Of a stretch of 64,000 bases of DNA, positions 19,532 through 27,056 are shown one piece after another. The position numbers were made by a program, and so were the translations under genes. Each line of letters starts with the position of its first letter. The stretch's first letter is position 1. The notes below the pieces were generated by a model. It did no database searches. It was not told the DNA's origin and saw only the letters and a program-made list of their open reading frames with translations. Source of the DNA: Cycloclasticus sp. (lineage in GTDB: Bacteria; Pseudomonadota; Gammaproteobacteria; Methylococcales; Cycloclasticaceae); the NCBI GenBank assembly GCA_040743155.1, contig JBFLJU010000001.1:992001-1056000 (forward strand), given 5' to 3'.

Positions 19532-20149
19532 ATGAACAAAAGCATTAGCAAAAAAGTATTGGCCGTACTGATGTGCCTTTCCTTCCTTGTGCCTGCCGTT
19601 AGCGCCGCTGTTGATGTCAGCACAACGCTAACAAGTGCTGATCTTATAAAGAAAAAGCAGTCAGAGGCAAATAAATACTTAACGGCGGCTGAGGCTTATG
19701 AGCTTGTTAAAAATACCGCCAGTGAGGTCCTGTTTATCGACGTAAGAACGCTAGCAGAAATTGAGTTTATCGGTTGGACGCCATTGGTAGATGCGGTTAT
19801 TCCTTATATGACGAATGACTTTGATGAGTGGAATGCTAAAAAGTACCGCTACAAAAAAGTAATTAACGGTGATTTCCCGCTTGCTTTTGAGGATTTAATA
19901 GCGACAAAAGGGCTGAATAAAAACAGCCCGATTATCTTTATGTGTCGCTCAGGTAGCCGTAGTTCAAAAGCGGCAAACTTGGCCACTAAACTAGGTTACA
20001 CGCAAGCCTATACGGTGGTTGATGGCTTTGAAGGCGATAAAGCTAAAAAAGGTAAGCATAAAGGACATAGAACAATTAATGGTTGGAAAAACAGCAGCTT
20101 ACCTTGGAATTATAAAGTAGATATTAATAAGGTTTACTTTAATCAATAG
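19532..20149 (+). CDS. Periplasmic rhodanese-like sulfurtransferase
   Basis: A 205-residue exported protein with a signal peptide (about 1-25, ending VSA-AVD) and one rhodanese domain with the active-site loop CRSGSRSS, whose Cys would carry the persulfide. Between the DVRT strand and this loop lies a longer insert than usual. I start it at 19532, where GAGGAG stands seven bases upstream; an ATG five codons earlier has no ribosome site and spoils the signal peptide. It lies between dnaQ and an unknown Cys-rich gene, eight bases apart, so the two may act together. Confidence 0.82.
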   Translation: MNKSISKKVLAVLMCLSFLVPAVSAAVDVSTTLTSADLIKKKQSEANKYLTAAEAYELVKNTASEVLFIDVRTLAEIEFIGWTPLVDAVIPYMTNDFDEWNAKKYRYKKVINGDFPLAFEDLIATKGLNKNSPIIFMCRSGSRSSKAANLATKLGYTQAYTVVDGFEGDKAKKGKHKGHRTINGWKNSSLPWNYKVDINKVYFNQ

Positions 20150-20157
20150 GTGACACG

Positions 20158-20973
20158 ATGAGCGCACATTGGGATAAACATTCGACCTGGGAAGAAGCCG
20201 AGACAAGTTGGGATAAGCGCGCCGATGCGCTAGAAAAAACACAGCCGATAAAACAACTGGTTAAGATTCCGACATTACCGGGCATTCGGCCTAAAACGAA
20301 AAAGAATTTACGTTGGAAAGCATTAAATTATTTGGCTAAGTACGATAAAGATAAATTCTTTATTCGTTATTTTTTTTCAAACCCGCTTAAACATGGGTTT
20401 AATTTAATAATGTCCTACTTAAAGCCGCTGCCATTTACCCGCGATAAAGACTTTTTCTTATATGGCTTAAAAGATGAAGCGGAATTTAAAAGTGTTTTAG
20501 CCAAACCAGGTAGTTTATTGGTGATTGGTTTTTCTTATTGCCACAAACCGTTTGAGTGCCCATCGGGCCGATTTACCCAAGAGTGTGTTCATGAGCTAAG
20601 CAATCCTGTATGCGGGCAGTGCTTTATTGGTAAGTGCGTACACAGCTTACCGAAAGAACGTGTATTGCCCGTTTTTATCACCACGGTGCATCAAATTGGT
20701 GAAATTATCGTAAAACAGGTTCAGAAGCATCCGACACTAGAAATCACCTACATTATTACCGCCTGTGAAATGACCCTGCAAATGTTTGGTGATTGGGCAA
20801 ATATGATGCAGGTTCGTGGGTTAGGTATTCGCTTAGATGGGCAGATATGTAACACCATGAAAGCCTTTGTCGCATCAGAGCACGGCATAAAACCCGGTAT
20901 GGCCGTGGTATTGGATGATACAAAAAAACGCATTCTTAGTTTGATTAGGTTTCGTCGAGAACAAGAGCTTTAA
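20158..20973 (+). CDS. Unknown conserved Cys-rich cytoplasmic protein
   Basis: I do not recognise this 271-residue protein. It has no signal peptide or membrane helix. A central cluster of Cys and His residues (about 125-165: YCHKPFEC, ECVHEL, CGQCFIGKC, then H) could hold zinc or an iron-sulfur centre. A basic, aromatic N-terminal half precedes it and a mixed alpha/beta half follows (VFITTVHQIGEIIV, ITYIITACEM). It starts eight bases after the rhodanese gene, and a sulfur- or metal-related role is a context guess only. Confidence 0.6.
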   Translation: MSAHWDKHSTWEEAETSWDKRADALEKTQPIKQLVKIPTLPGIRPKTKKNLRWKALNYLAKYDKDKFFIRYFFSNPLKHGFNLIMSYLKPLPFTRDKDFFLYGLKDEAEFKSVLAKPGSLLVIGFSYCHKPFECPSGRFTQECVHELSNPVCGQCFIGKCVHSLPKERVLPVFITTVHQIGEIIVKQVQKHPTLEITYIITACEMTLQMFGDWANMMQVRGLGIRLDGQICNTMKAFVASEHGIKPGMAVVLDDTKKRILSLIRFRREQEL

Positions 20974-21020
20974 CAAAACGCTAGTCATTTTTTGTTGCCA
21001 TTAAATTAAGTGGATGGTTT

Positions 21021-21060
21021 TTTATTCACTTCAATGAAACTTACGCCCTTTGGGTATAAA
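21021..21060 (+). repeat. Dispersed 40-bp repeat upstream of gltX
   Basis: This 40-base stretch, ending GCCCTTTGGGTATAAA, matches 35 of 40 positions of the unit in the tandem array at 49.68-49.92 kb. It ends 32 bases before gltX and its TATAAA end could serve as a -10 box for gltX. Confidence 0.65.
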
Positions 21061-21092
21061 ATACCGTTTTTCTTATAACGCGGTAAACCTAC

Positions 21093-22511
21093 ATGACAGT
21101 TCGTACTCGATTTGCTCCCAGCCCAACTGGCTATTTACACGTTGGCGGTGCTAGAACAGCCTTATTTTCTTGGCTATATGCAAAAAAAACCAATGGCCAA
21201 TTTGTTTTGCGTATTGAAGACACAGATAAAGAACGTTCTACAGAAGAGTCTGTACAAGCCATTTTCGATGGGATGGAATGGTTGGGGCTTGCGCACGATG
21301 AAGGGCCGTTTTTTCAAACGGATCGCTTCCCACGTTATTTAGAAATTATTCAGCAATTACTTGAACAAGGTGATGCCTACCATTGCTATTGCTCTGCAGA
21401 AGAAGTGGAAGCGGTGCGAGAAGAGCAGCGCGCCAATAAGCAAAAACCACGTTATAACGGCAAATGTCGCCACCGTACCGATACAGTAGAAGGGGTGAGC
21501 CCCGTGGTGCGCTTTAAAAACCCTGAGCAAGGGCAGGTTGTATTTGATGACCTAGTGCGCGGTGAAATATCAATCAGCAATGATGAACTAGACGACTTAA
21601 TTATTGCCCGTTCAGACGGCACACCAACGTATAACTTAACCGTCGTTATTGATGACCTTGATATGAATATGACGCATATTATTCGAGGTGACGACCATAT
21701 TAACAATACGCCTCGGCAAATTAACATCATGCAAGCGCTAGGCGCTGAACTGCCTCGCTTTGCCCACGTACCTATGATTTTGGGCGACGATGGGGCGCGT
21801 TTATCAAAACGTCATGGTGCGGTAAGTGTTATGCAATATCGTGATGAAGGCTACCTACCCGAAGCGCTGCTTAATTACTTAGTGAGGTTGGGTTGGTCGC
21901 ACGGCGATAAAGAAATCTTTAGCCGCGATGAAATGATTGAGTTGTTCGACATAAAAGACGTCAACAAAACTGCCTCCGCATTCAATACCGAAAAGTTGCT
22001 TTGGATCAATCAGCAATACATTATGAAGAGCGAACCTGAAAAATTAGTGGCGCCATTAATCGCCCAGCTAGAAACACTTGGCTGCGATGTTGAACATGGT
22101 CCAGATGTGCTTGAAATCGTTAAGACGCAACAAGAGCGCGCTAAGACATTAAAAGAGATGGCCGAAAAAAGCTTACTCTTCTATAACGACTACGATGAGT
22201 TTGATGAAAAGGCAGCGAAAAAGAATTTAAAAGCTGCCGGCTTAGAACCCTTAGAAATAATGCTCGCAAAATTTGAACAATTATCAGACTGGTCAAAAGA
22301 ACCCCTGCATCAAGTCATTTTAGATACCGCTGAAGCTCTAGAACTAAAGCTAGGAAAGGTAGCGCAGCCTTTGCGTGTAGCACTGACAGGAACATCCGTT
22401 TCGCCTGCACTGGACTCAACACTTCTATTATTAGGCAAACAAATGTGCCTAAAGAATATACAACGAGGTATTGATTACATAAAAAGACGAATTGTTGCGC
22501 AAGAAAGCTAG
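21093..22511 (+). CDS. gltX: Glutamyl-tRNA synthetase
   Basis: GltX charges tRNA-Glu. The 472-residue class I synthetase has the HIGH-like motif in [10 protein letters not shown] (about 10-19), the signature RIEDTD, a Cys/His group (CYCSAEEV ... CRH) as in the zinc-binding E. coli enzyme and the KMSKS-like motif ARLSKRHGA. Two tRNA-Glu genes lie directly downstream, after tRNA-Ala, so enzyme and substrate may be co-expressed. Confidence 0.96.
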   Translation: MTVRTRFAPSPTGYLHVGGARTALFSWLYAKKTNGQFVLRIEDTDKERSTEESVQAIFDGMEWLGLAHDEGPFFQTDRFPRYLEIIQQLLEQGDAYHCYCSAEEVEAVREEQRANKQKPRYNGKCRHRTDTVEGVSPVVRFKNPEQGQVVFDDLVRGEISISNDELDDLIIARSDGTPTYNLTVVIDDLDMNMTHIIRGDDHINNTPRQINIMQALGAELPRFAHVPMILGDDGARLSKRHGAVSVMQYRDEGYLPEALLNYLVRLGWSHGDKEIFSRDEMIELFDIKDVNKTASAFNTEKLLWINQQYIMKSEPEKLVAPLIAQLETLGCDVEHGPDVLEIVKTQQERAKTLKEMAEKSLLFYNDYDEFDEKAAKKNLKAAGLEPLEIMLAKFEQLSDWSKEPLHQVILDTAEALELKLGKVAQPLRVALTGTSVSPALDSTLLLLGKQMCLKNIQRGIDYIKRRIVAQES

Positions 22512-22552
22512 ACACTAAGATAATCATTCAGTACAATTCGCGTCCTGCTAGA

Positions 22553-22628
22553 GGGGCCATAGCTCAGCTGGGAGAGCGCAACACTGGCAGTGTTGAGGTC
22601 AGCGGTTCGATCCCGCTTGGCTCCACCA
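22553..22628 (+). tRNA. tRNA-Ala (anticodon GGC)
   Basis: A complete 76-base cloverleaf with acceptor GGGGCCA/TGGCTCC (one G-T pair), anticodon stem around CTGGCAG with GGC at 22586-22588, T-loop TTCGATC and encoded CCA. It starts 41 bases after gltX. Confidence 0.96.
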
Positions 22629-22685
22629 ATTTTTGGTGAACTAAAGTGATTTAGACGATACACTTTAGTAGTAAATAAAGACTTA

Positions 22686-22761
22686 GTCCCCATCGTCTAG
22701 AGGCCTAGGACACCGCCCTTTCACGGCGGTAACAGGGGTTCGAACCCCCTTGGGGACGCCA
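22686..22761 (+). tRNA. tRNA-Glu (anticodon TTC), copy 1
   Basis: A 76-base cloverleaf: acceptor GTCCCCA/TGGGGAC, anticodon stem CCGCC/GGCGG, TTC at 22720-22722, T-loop TTCGAAC and encoded CCA. It is part of the first duplication unit. Confidence 0.97.
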
Positions 22762-22770
22762 TATAAAACA

Positions 22771-22800
22771 GCCACTAACAGCAATGTCAGTGGCTTTTTT
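22771..22800 (+). terminator. Terminator after tRNA-Glu copy 1
   Basis: GCCACTAAC pairs with GTCAGTGGC (one A-C mismatch) around AGCAAT and is followed by six T residues. Confidence 0.85.
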
Positions 22801-22820
22801 ATGTTTATACGGAACATTGC

Positions 22821-22877
22821 GAGTGCAAAACACTTGTCGTGTTGAGGTCAGCGGTTCGATCGCGCTTGGCTCCACCA
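22821..22877 (+). pseudogene. Broken tRNA-Ala copy (3' part only)
   Basis: The 3' two thirds of tRNA-Ala are still readable, from the D-arm to the CCA end, with the variable and T-arms nearly intact. The 5' acceptor strand and most of the D-arm are missing, one base is inserted before the anticodon stem, and the GGC anticodon loop is changed to CTTGTCG. It cannot fold as a tRNA and is a by-product of the tandem duplication. Confidence 0.85.
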
Positions 22878-22932
22878 CTATTGGTGAATAAAAGTGATTT
22901 AGACGATTCACTTTAGTAGTAATAAAGACTTA

Positions 22933-23008
22933 GTCCCCATCGTCTAGAGGCCTAGGACACCGCCCTTTCACGGCGGTAACAGGGGTTCGAACCCCCTTGG
23001 GGACGCCA
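22933..23008 (+). tRNA. tRNA-Glu (anticodon TTC), copy 2
   Basis: Identical by eye to the copy at 22686-22761, including the encoded CCA. It lies in the second duplication unit and should be functional. Confidence 0.96.
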
Positions 23009-23017
23009 TATAAATCA

Positions 23018-23047
23018 ACCACTTACAGCAATGTAAGTGGTTTTTTT
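23018..23047 (+). terminator. Terminator after tRNA-Glu copy 2
   Basis: ACCACTTAC pairs with GTAAGTGGT around AGCAAT, followed by a T run. Compared with the first copy, both arms changed and pairing is retained or improved. Confidence 0.85.
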
Positions 23048-23061
23048 ATGTCTATACGGAA

Positions 23062-23430
23062 GTAAATACGGATAAATGAGCTCAAAATTAATAACTCTCT
23101 AAACAGTAATTTCAATACCTTGGTTTTCCTAATGTTCTAATTAAGATTGTTAGCCTAAAACTTATCAATTGGAGATAATAAAATACTCAGTGTGCGCATT
23201 AATTTTCTAAAACACCATTAAGTGGGTTCGTAGTGAGAAATTTAACTATGCCACAATAATATGATTTATTTTGGGTGTGGATTTCATGGTTTGTTTTAAA
23301 AATCAAAGAGGGGTGGAGTATAAAAATCAATAGAGCCTGAGCCCCTTGATTTTTGCTTCTCTTGCTGATCAGGCTAGCGTTAATTGGCTATTTTGAATTC
23401 TGAGGTCTTGATTTATATTATATTAAAAAA
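23062..23430. other. AT-rich non-coding stretch
   Basis: I see no gene here. An imperfect inverted repeat, AAAAATCAA-AGA-GGGG near 23298-23313 against CCCCTTGATTTTT at 23342-23354, is the only structure noticed; it is not followed by a clean T run on either strand. Confidence 0.5.
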
Positions 23431-23443
23431 GGCGGGGAGGAGT

Positions 23444-23691
23444 CATGCAAAAAATAATAAACCTTATTTTTTAAGGTATTCGCAATCATAGTTCATATTA
23501 TTCAGGCTTTTGTCTAAGACAGTGCTGAGTTATATTTTTCATATACGATTGCTATTATTTTATTTGGCGGCTATCTGTTTGATATTAGAACATTTAAGAA
23601 GCTGTTTTTTGTGCCCCAGTGGGATGCCAGCTTTTTTGGCAGTATTGTTTGGCTAATAGTGGCTATTATAGAAATGCCTATAGATAAATAG
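23444..23691 (+). pseudogene. Decayed small membrane-protein gene
   Basis: A strong ribosome site (GGGGAGGAG) and an ATG at 23444 open a frame that stops after nine codons. Shifting frame at the following run of six T residues restores a hydrophobic reading (KVFAIIVHIIQAFV, then one TAA at 23515, then about 57 more codons such as YTIAIILFGGYLF and SIVWLIVAIIEMP) to a stop at 23689-23691. One frameshift and one nonsense codon in an otherwise coherent two-helix protein suggest a dead gene. No family recognised. Confidence 0.4.
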
Positions 23692-23792
23692 GCAGGGTCA
23701 ACAGTGGTCAGATACTGCCTTAAAAATCTAGACTAAAAAGGTGCAGTTTAGGCTGTTATCTAAGGGGGAGAGGCATTGGAATACTTCGTTCT

Positions 23793-23942
23793 ATGCTATA
23801 TGTCATCATTAGCATGGTTTTATTTTTTGTTTTTGATGTCATCTATAAGAAATACCAGAAGCACAAAAGAAAAAAACACCTATTTATCGCGCTAGGGCTA
23901 CTATTATTGCCATTTACTGTGTCTATCAGGTGGCTGATTTAA
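23793..23942 (+). CDS. Possible 49-residue two-helix membrane peptide
   Basis: A short frame from ATG 23793 to TAA encodes a hydrophobic segment (residues 1-17), a strongly basic loop (KKYQKHKRKK, 19-28) and a second hydrophobic segment (30-49). This looks like a hairpin membrane peptide. The nearest ribosome-site-like GGGGGAGAGG is over 20 bases upstream, so expression is doubtful and it may be another relic. Confidence 0.3.
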   Translation: MLYVIISMVLFFVFDVIYKKYQKHKRKKHLFIALGLLLLPFTVSIRWLI

Positions 23943-24080
23943 GAGTGAATCACTCTGAGAGAATTCGTACCAGTGGAAACCAGCAAGTTACAATCAATAA
24001 TTAACCCCGACGTTACCTTTTAGAAATATCAATAGAATATCAAGGGGCTAACCAGCTAGATTTACCGCACAAGTTATATA

Positions 24081-24239
24081 GCAGGAAAAAATGAGTCTAC
24101 CTATATTTCGTTAGGCGTTACCTATCACCGCTTAGAAAACCCCGGTGCGATCGAACTCGAAATAATTGAAGTGCAGTCAGGTAGCTACTTAAGCGAGGAC
24201 GATATCGTCCGTTTTGAGGATACTTACGGACGAAAGTGA
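24081..24239 (+). pseudogene. C-terminal relic of ManC (mannose-1-phosphate guanylyltransferase / mannose-6-phosphate isomerase)
   Basis: In one frame the last ~50 codons of a ManC/CpsB-type protein are still readable: [40 protein letters not shown] and EDTYGR, ending in TGA at 24237-24239. These are hallmark segments of the cupin (isomerase) end of the enzyme, which makes GDP-mannose for polysaccharides. Nothing of the preceding ~420 residues is left, and the bases just upstream do not continue the homology clearly. It is therefore a gene fragment. Confidence 0.8.
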
Positions 24240-24540
24240 GGGTCAATAGTTGTGTATTATGGCCTGCGCTTTCATAGGTTTTTTCCGCAGTGCTATGCGC
24301 ACCTTTTCGAGCAGTGTCAACAACGCCCGAAAAGCGTACCAGCTAGGCTCCTTTTTAAACATTAATGTGAAGGGTTTTATACCTGATTCGTATTGCTAGC
24401 TAAATTGTATTCATGTTGGGAATAAACTTTTGCCAAACGACAATCCTATTAGACTCAACCTTAATGTTCAAAAATTGACCATTTTTTCTAAGTGCATGAC
24501 AGTCATCTGATTTTCTGCGCTTACTCCAGTTGCCCACAAA
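24240..24540. other. Non-coding stretch before umuD
   Basis: No supportable gene. A minus-strand frame without ATG is open over about 24403-24605, but its translation resembles nothing I know. Confidence 0.45.
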
Positions 24541-24565
24541 GTTATCCACAGTTTTCGTGGATAAC
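24541..24565. promoter_or_regulatory. 9-bp-arm inverted repeat with DnaA-box-like halves, upstream of umuD
   Basis: GTTATCCAC (24541-24549) and GTGGATAAC (24557-24565) are perfect inverted arms seven bases apart. The left half contains TTATCCACA, an exact DnaA-box consensus; the right half is one base off. It lies 69 bases before umuD, so it may be an operator of umuDC, a DnaA-binding pair, or both. Confidence 0.55.
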
Positions 24566-24633
24566 TTAAAAATCCCTTTTAATTGCCATTTGATTTTTGT
24601 ACACTATTCAATAGTTATTTTAAAGAGGCTTTT

Positions 24634-25233
24634 ATGATGGTTAAAGAACTTAAAAAACACGGTGGAACACGCATTGGAGCAGGGCGTAAGAAGGGCTCGT
24701 CTGTCTATGGAGAAGCAACAAAAGCGGTTAGGATTCCAGAAAGTTTGCTAGCAACTGTTAGCGAACTGCTGGATCATAAAAAGAAGCTGTTGGCCACTAA
24801 AAACATAGAGCATCCAGCGATTTATTTCCCCGATCTTGATAGCCCTGTACCCTCGATCCCTTTCTATAGCGCCAGTGTTGCCGCGGGTTTCCCGTCACCA
24901 GCAGATGATTATGTAGAAAAACGACTAGACCTTAATGAGCTGCTGATTAAAAAGCCGTCGTCCACCTTTTTTGTTCGAGCAGAAGGCGAGTCGATGCTCG
25001 GCGCAGGCATTCATCCAGGGGATGTTCTCGTGGTAGATCGCTCCGTACATGCCGGCGTCGGTAAAATAGTTGTCTGCGCCTTAGACGGGGAACTGACTGT
25101 CAAACGGCTACGTTCAAAAGAAGGTAAATTAGTCCTTGCGCCGGAGAACCCAGATTACTCTGATATACCGATAAGAGAGGAGGTAGAGATGGTTATTTGG
25201 GGTGTCGTGACTAGCGTTATCCACAACGTCTAA
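24634..25233 (+). CDS. umuD: UmuD-like S24 peptidase with extended N-terminus (error-prone repair / possible regulator)
   Basis: UmuD cleaves itself on RecA filaments and then joins UmuC as Pol V. The 199-residue protein has catalytic Ser120 (GESMLG) and Lys157 (TVKRL), 37 residues apart as in E. coli (60/97), and an Ala84-Gly85 cleavage site 35 residues before the Ser, again as in E. coli. What is odd is the ~84 residues before the cleavage site, against 24 in E. coli. They include TRIGAGRKKG and KAVRIPESLL, basic and DNA-binding-like, recalling the long regulatory UmuD of Acinetobacter. I chose ATG 24634, after AAAGAGG; the frame is open further upstream. umuC follows after 14 bases. Confidence 0.85.
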   Translation: MMVKELKKHGGTRIGAGRKKGSSVYGEATKAVRIPESLLATVSELLDHKKKLLATKNIEHPAIYFPDLDSPVPSIPFYSASVAAGFPSPADDYVEKRLDLNELLIKKPSSTFFVRAEGESMLGAGIHPGDVLVVDRSVHAGVGKIVVCALDGELTVKRLRSKEGKLVLAPENPDYSDIPIREEVEMVIWGVVTSVIHNV

Positions 25234-25247
25234 AAACGCTTAATATC

Positions 25248-26528
25248 GTGTCATACCCCGAAAATATAGCGCTGGTTGATTGCAATAATTTCTATGTTAG
25301 CTGTGAACGATTGTTTCGCCCAGACTTGCTTAATAAGCCTGTCGCGGTTCTAAGCAATAACGATGGCTGTATTGTTTCGCGTAGCCAAGAAGTTAAAGAC
25401 TTAGGCGTAAAAATGGCTGTCCCTGTTTATCAAATTAAGCACCTTGTAAAGCAACATAACATTCAACTTTTCTCATCTAATTACCCTTTGTATGCTGACT
25501 TGTCCGCTAGGGTCATGCATAGTCTGAACGCTTTTTCACCATCAGTGGATATTTACTCTATAGATGAGGCATTTATTGACCTAGATCGATACAGCGGAAA
25601 TCCAACAGCATTAGGTTTAGATATAAAAAGCAGTTTATCTCGCTGGGTTGGGATACCCGTTGGAATAGGTATAGGGCCAACTAAAACACTCGCTAAATTA
25701 GCTAATTACGCTGCTAAAAAATGGCCAAAGACAGGCGGTGTTGTGGATGTTGGAGACCTACAACGGCGGAAAAAAATAATGCAAATAACGCCAGTCAGCG
25801 AAGTTTGGGGTATAGGTCGACAGATAAATAAAAAGCTCAATAAGCTAGGCATAAAAACCGTGTGGGAGCTGCAGTCTCAGTCCGTGGCCGCAATAAAAAA
25901 GCATTTCAATTTAACCTTAGCTCAGACGGTGCAAGAATTACAGGGCAACCCAATCATTTCCTTCAATGAGAAAAGTAAGCCAAAACAGCAAATAATTTGC
26001 TCTAGAAGTTTTAAAGATAAAATAAATAACCAGCAAGAGCTAGCGCAGACGATCAGCGTTTTCTGTTTAAAAGCCGCCGAAAAATTACGTGCTCAAGGTG
26101 GTGTTGCTCAGCAAGTCAGCATTTTCATTCGCACCAGTCCCTTTGACAAAAAGCGGTTTTATTCAGAAAAAGCGACTTACAAATTAAAATCCGGCACACA
26201 AGATAGTCGAGACATATTAAAAATTGCCAAGAAGTTACTATCGAGCATTTACCTTCCTGCTTATGAATACCAACAGGCTGGTGTTATTTTGAGTGATATA
26301 AAGCCTAGGAATGACGAAGTATGTAAACAGGAAGATATGTTTAATTTGGTTTCGCAAGACAGTGGAAAAAGCCTACAGCTAATGAAAACCATCGATGACA
26401 TCAATACACGTTTTAATAACCGCATAAGCTTCGCCTCAACAGGCAGTAAGATGCTACAGCAATCAATACCAATCAATAAGTCAAAACTTTACACAACGAG
26501 TTGGGAGGAAATAGCACTGGTTAAGTAG
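25248..26528 (+). CDS. umuC: UmuC, catalytic subunit of error-prone DNA polymerase V
   Basis: A 426-residue Y-family polymerase, close to the 422 of E. coli. Palm motifs are LVDCNNFYVSCE (first catalytic Asp) and YSIDEAFIDL (Asp-Glu pair); the helix-hairpin region IGIGPTKTLAKLAN and the little-finger domain follow. Start is GTG, 14 bases after umuD, so the two are one SOS-type operon. It performs mutagenic translesion synthesis. The gene ends some 360 bases before the transposon. Confidence 0.95.
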   Translation: MSYPENIALVDCNNFYVSCERLFRPDLLNKPVAVLSNNDGCIVSRSQEVKDLGVKMAVPVYQIKHLVKQHNIQLFSSNYPLYADLSARVMHSLNAFSPSVDIYSIDEAFIDLDRYSGNPTALGLDIKSSLSRWVGIPVGIGIGPTKTLAKLANYAAKKWPKTGGVVDVGDLQRRKKIMQITPVSEVWGIGRQINKKLNKLGIKTVWELQSQSVAAIKKHFNLTLAQTVQELQGNPIISFNEKSKPKQQIICSRSFKDKINNQQELAQTISVFCLKAAEKLRAQGGVAQQVSIFIRTSPFDKKRFYSEKATYKLKSGTQDSRDILKIAKKLLSSIYLPAYEYQQAGVILSDIKPRNDEVCKQEDMFNLVSQDSGKSLQLMKTIDDINTRFNNRISFASTGSKMLQQSIPINKSKLYTTSWEEIALVK

Positions 26529-26886
26529 TTTAGTTTCAATATGTTATTGTGAAAACATAAACTTATTTAAGGTAAAGACCCTAATGCTTTTAAACTCCTT
26601 AGTAGTTACGTTTTAGATATGTAAGTTAACAATCTCAGACCCTTTAGCTGGGTTTGTATAATGTATTCTATTTAACATAATATACATTATGCGAAGTAGG
26701 ATATTCAGTAAAGATAGGCAGGAAAAGGCTCACAGCGTCTACTCTAGAATAATCAGGGAAAACTTTTCCCGAGGTTCATAAAGGCTTTTGGAGACTTTAG
26801 GCGTTCGATCTGTTGCTTTAGCCTGGTGTTCTCTTCAGCACGAAAACCAATCGTCATCTTTAGATATTTGTGTGCGCGGGATTTGC
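26529..26886. other. Spacer between umuC and the transposon
   Basis: No gene that I can support. An inverted repeat (ATAATGTAT at 26658-26666 with ATACATTAT at 26682-26690) lies here without a T run. On the minus strand 26760-26890 a short open frame with a charged coiled segment (EENTRLKQQIERLK) can be read, but it lacks a start and family marks. This was the left flank of the transposon target. Confidence 0.45.
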
Positions 26887-26892
26887 CTAGTG
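26887..26892. repeat. Left target-site direct repeat of the transposon (CTAGTG)
   Basis: CTAGTG here and at 41876-41881 flank the inverted repeats. The last G overlaps the first of four G residues of the terminal repeat, so the true duplication may be the 5 bp usual for Tn3 family (CTAGT or TAGTG). Confidence 0.8.
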
Positions 26893-26930
26893 GGGTAAGT
26901 TAGGATATTTTTATTGAACAGGCAAAAATA
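26892..26930 (+). repeat. Left terminal inverted repeat
   Basis: A 39-base end starting with four G residues, as most Tn3-family ends do. It matches the reverse complement of 41838-41876 at 32 of 39 positions. Confidence 0.9.
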
Positions 26931-26944
26931 TCGCATAAGATATT
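26927..26944. repeat. Small 6-6-6 palindrome inside the left end
   Basis: AATATC and GATATT flank the six bases GCATAA. It overlaps the inner edge of the left inverted repeat and has no counterpart at the right end. It could be a recombinase or regulator site, or chance in AT-rich DNA. Confidence 0.35.
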
Positions 26945-27056
26945 GATTTTAGACGGCTTCCCATTATATTTAGCTCTAGCTAGCTATAATAGGTGTCCGA
27001 CAATATTGGGAGAAAAACATCCCTAGGATCACTTTAACCAATTGATATACTGATCA

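Larger units (their letters stand above)
22574..23061 (+). repeat. Imperfect 247-bp tandem duplication of the tRNA-Ala/tRNA-Glu unit
   Basis: Unit 1 (about 22574-22820) runs from the D-arm of tRNA-Ala through the spacer, tRNA-Glu and its terminator. Unit 2 (about 22821-23061) repeats all of these in the same order. The two tRNA-Glu starts, 22686 and 22933, are exactly 247 bases apart. The tRNA-Glu copies look identical, while the Ala part and terminators have drifted. Confidence 0.9.

Noticed and set aside
22508-22911. Two minus-strand frames over tRNA-Ala/Glu
   Set aside because: Again antisense translations of tRNA genes and their duplication; no protein evidence.
24403-24605. Antisense open frame upstream of umuD
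   Set aside because: About 65 codons without ATG, running through the palindrome and the umuD promoter area, resembling no family; likely chance.
24583-24633. Earlier start of umuD
   Set aside because: No ribosome site at 24583, and the promoter-like AT-rich stretch would become coding; ATG 24634 follows AAAGAGG.
26658-26690. Terminator after umuC
   Set aside because: The 9-bp inverted repeat has a 15-base loop and no T run, so it is not a convincing intrinsic terminator.
26760-26890. Remnant of an IS3-type transposase on the minus strand
   Set aside because: Only a short charged coiled segment is readable, with no start codon, no helix-turn-helix and no DDE; too weak to name.
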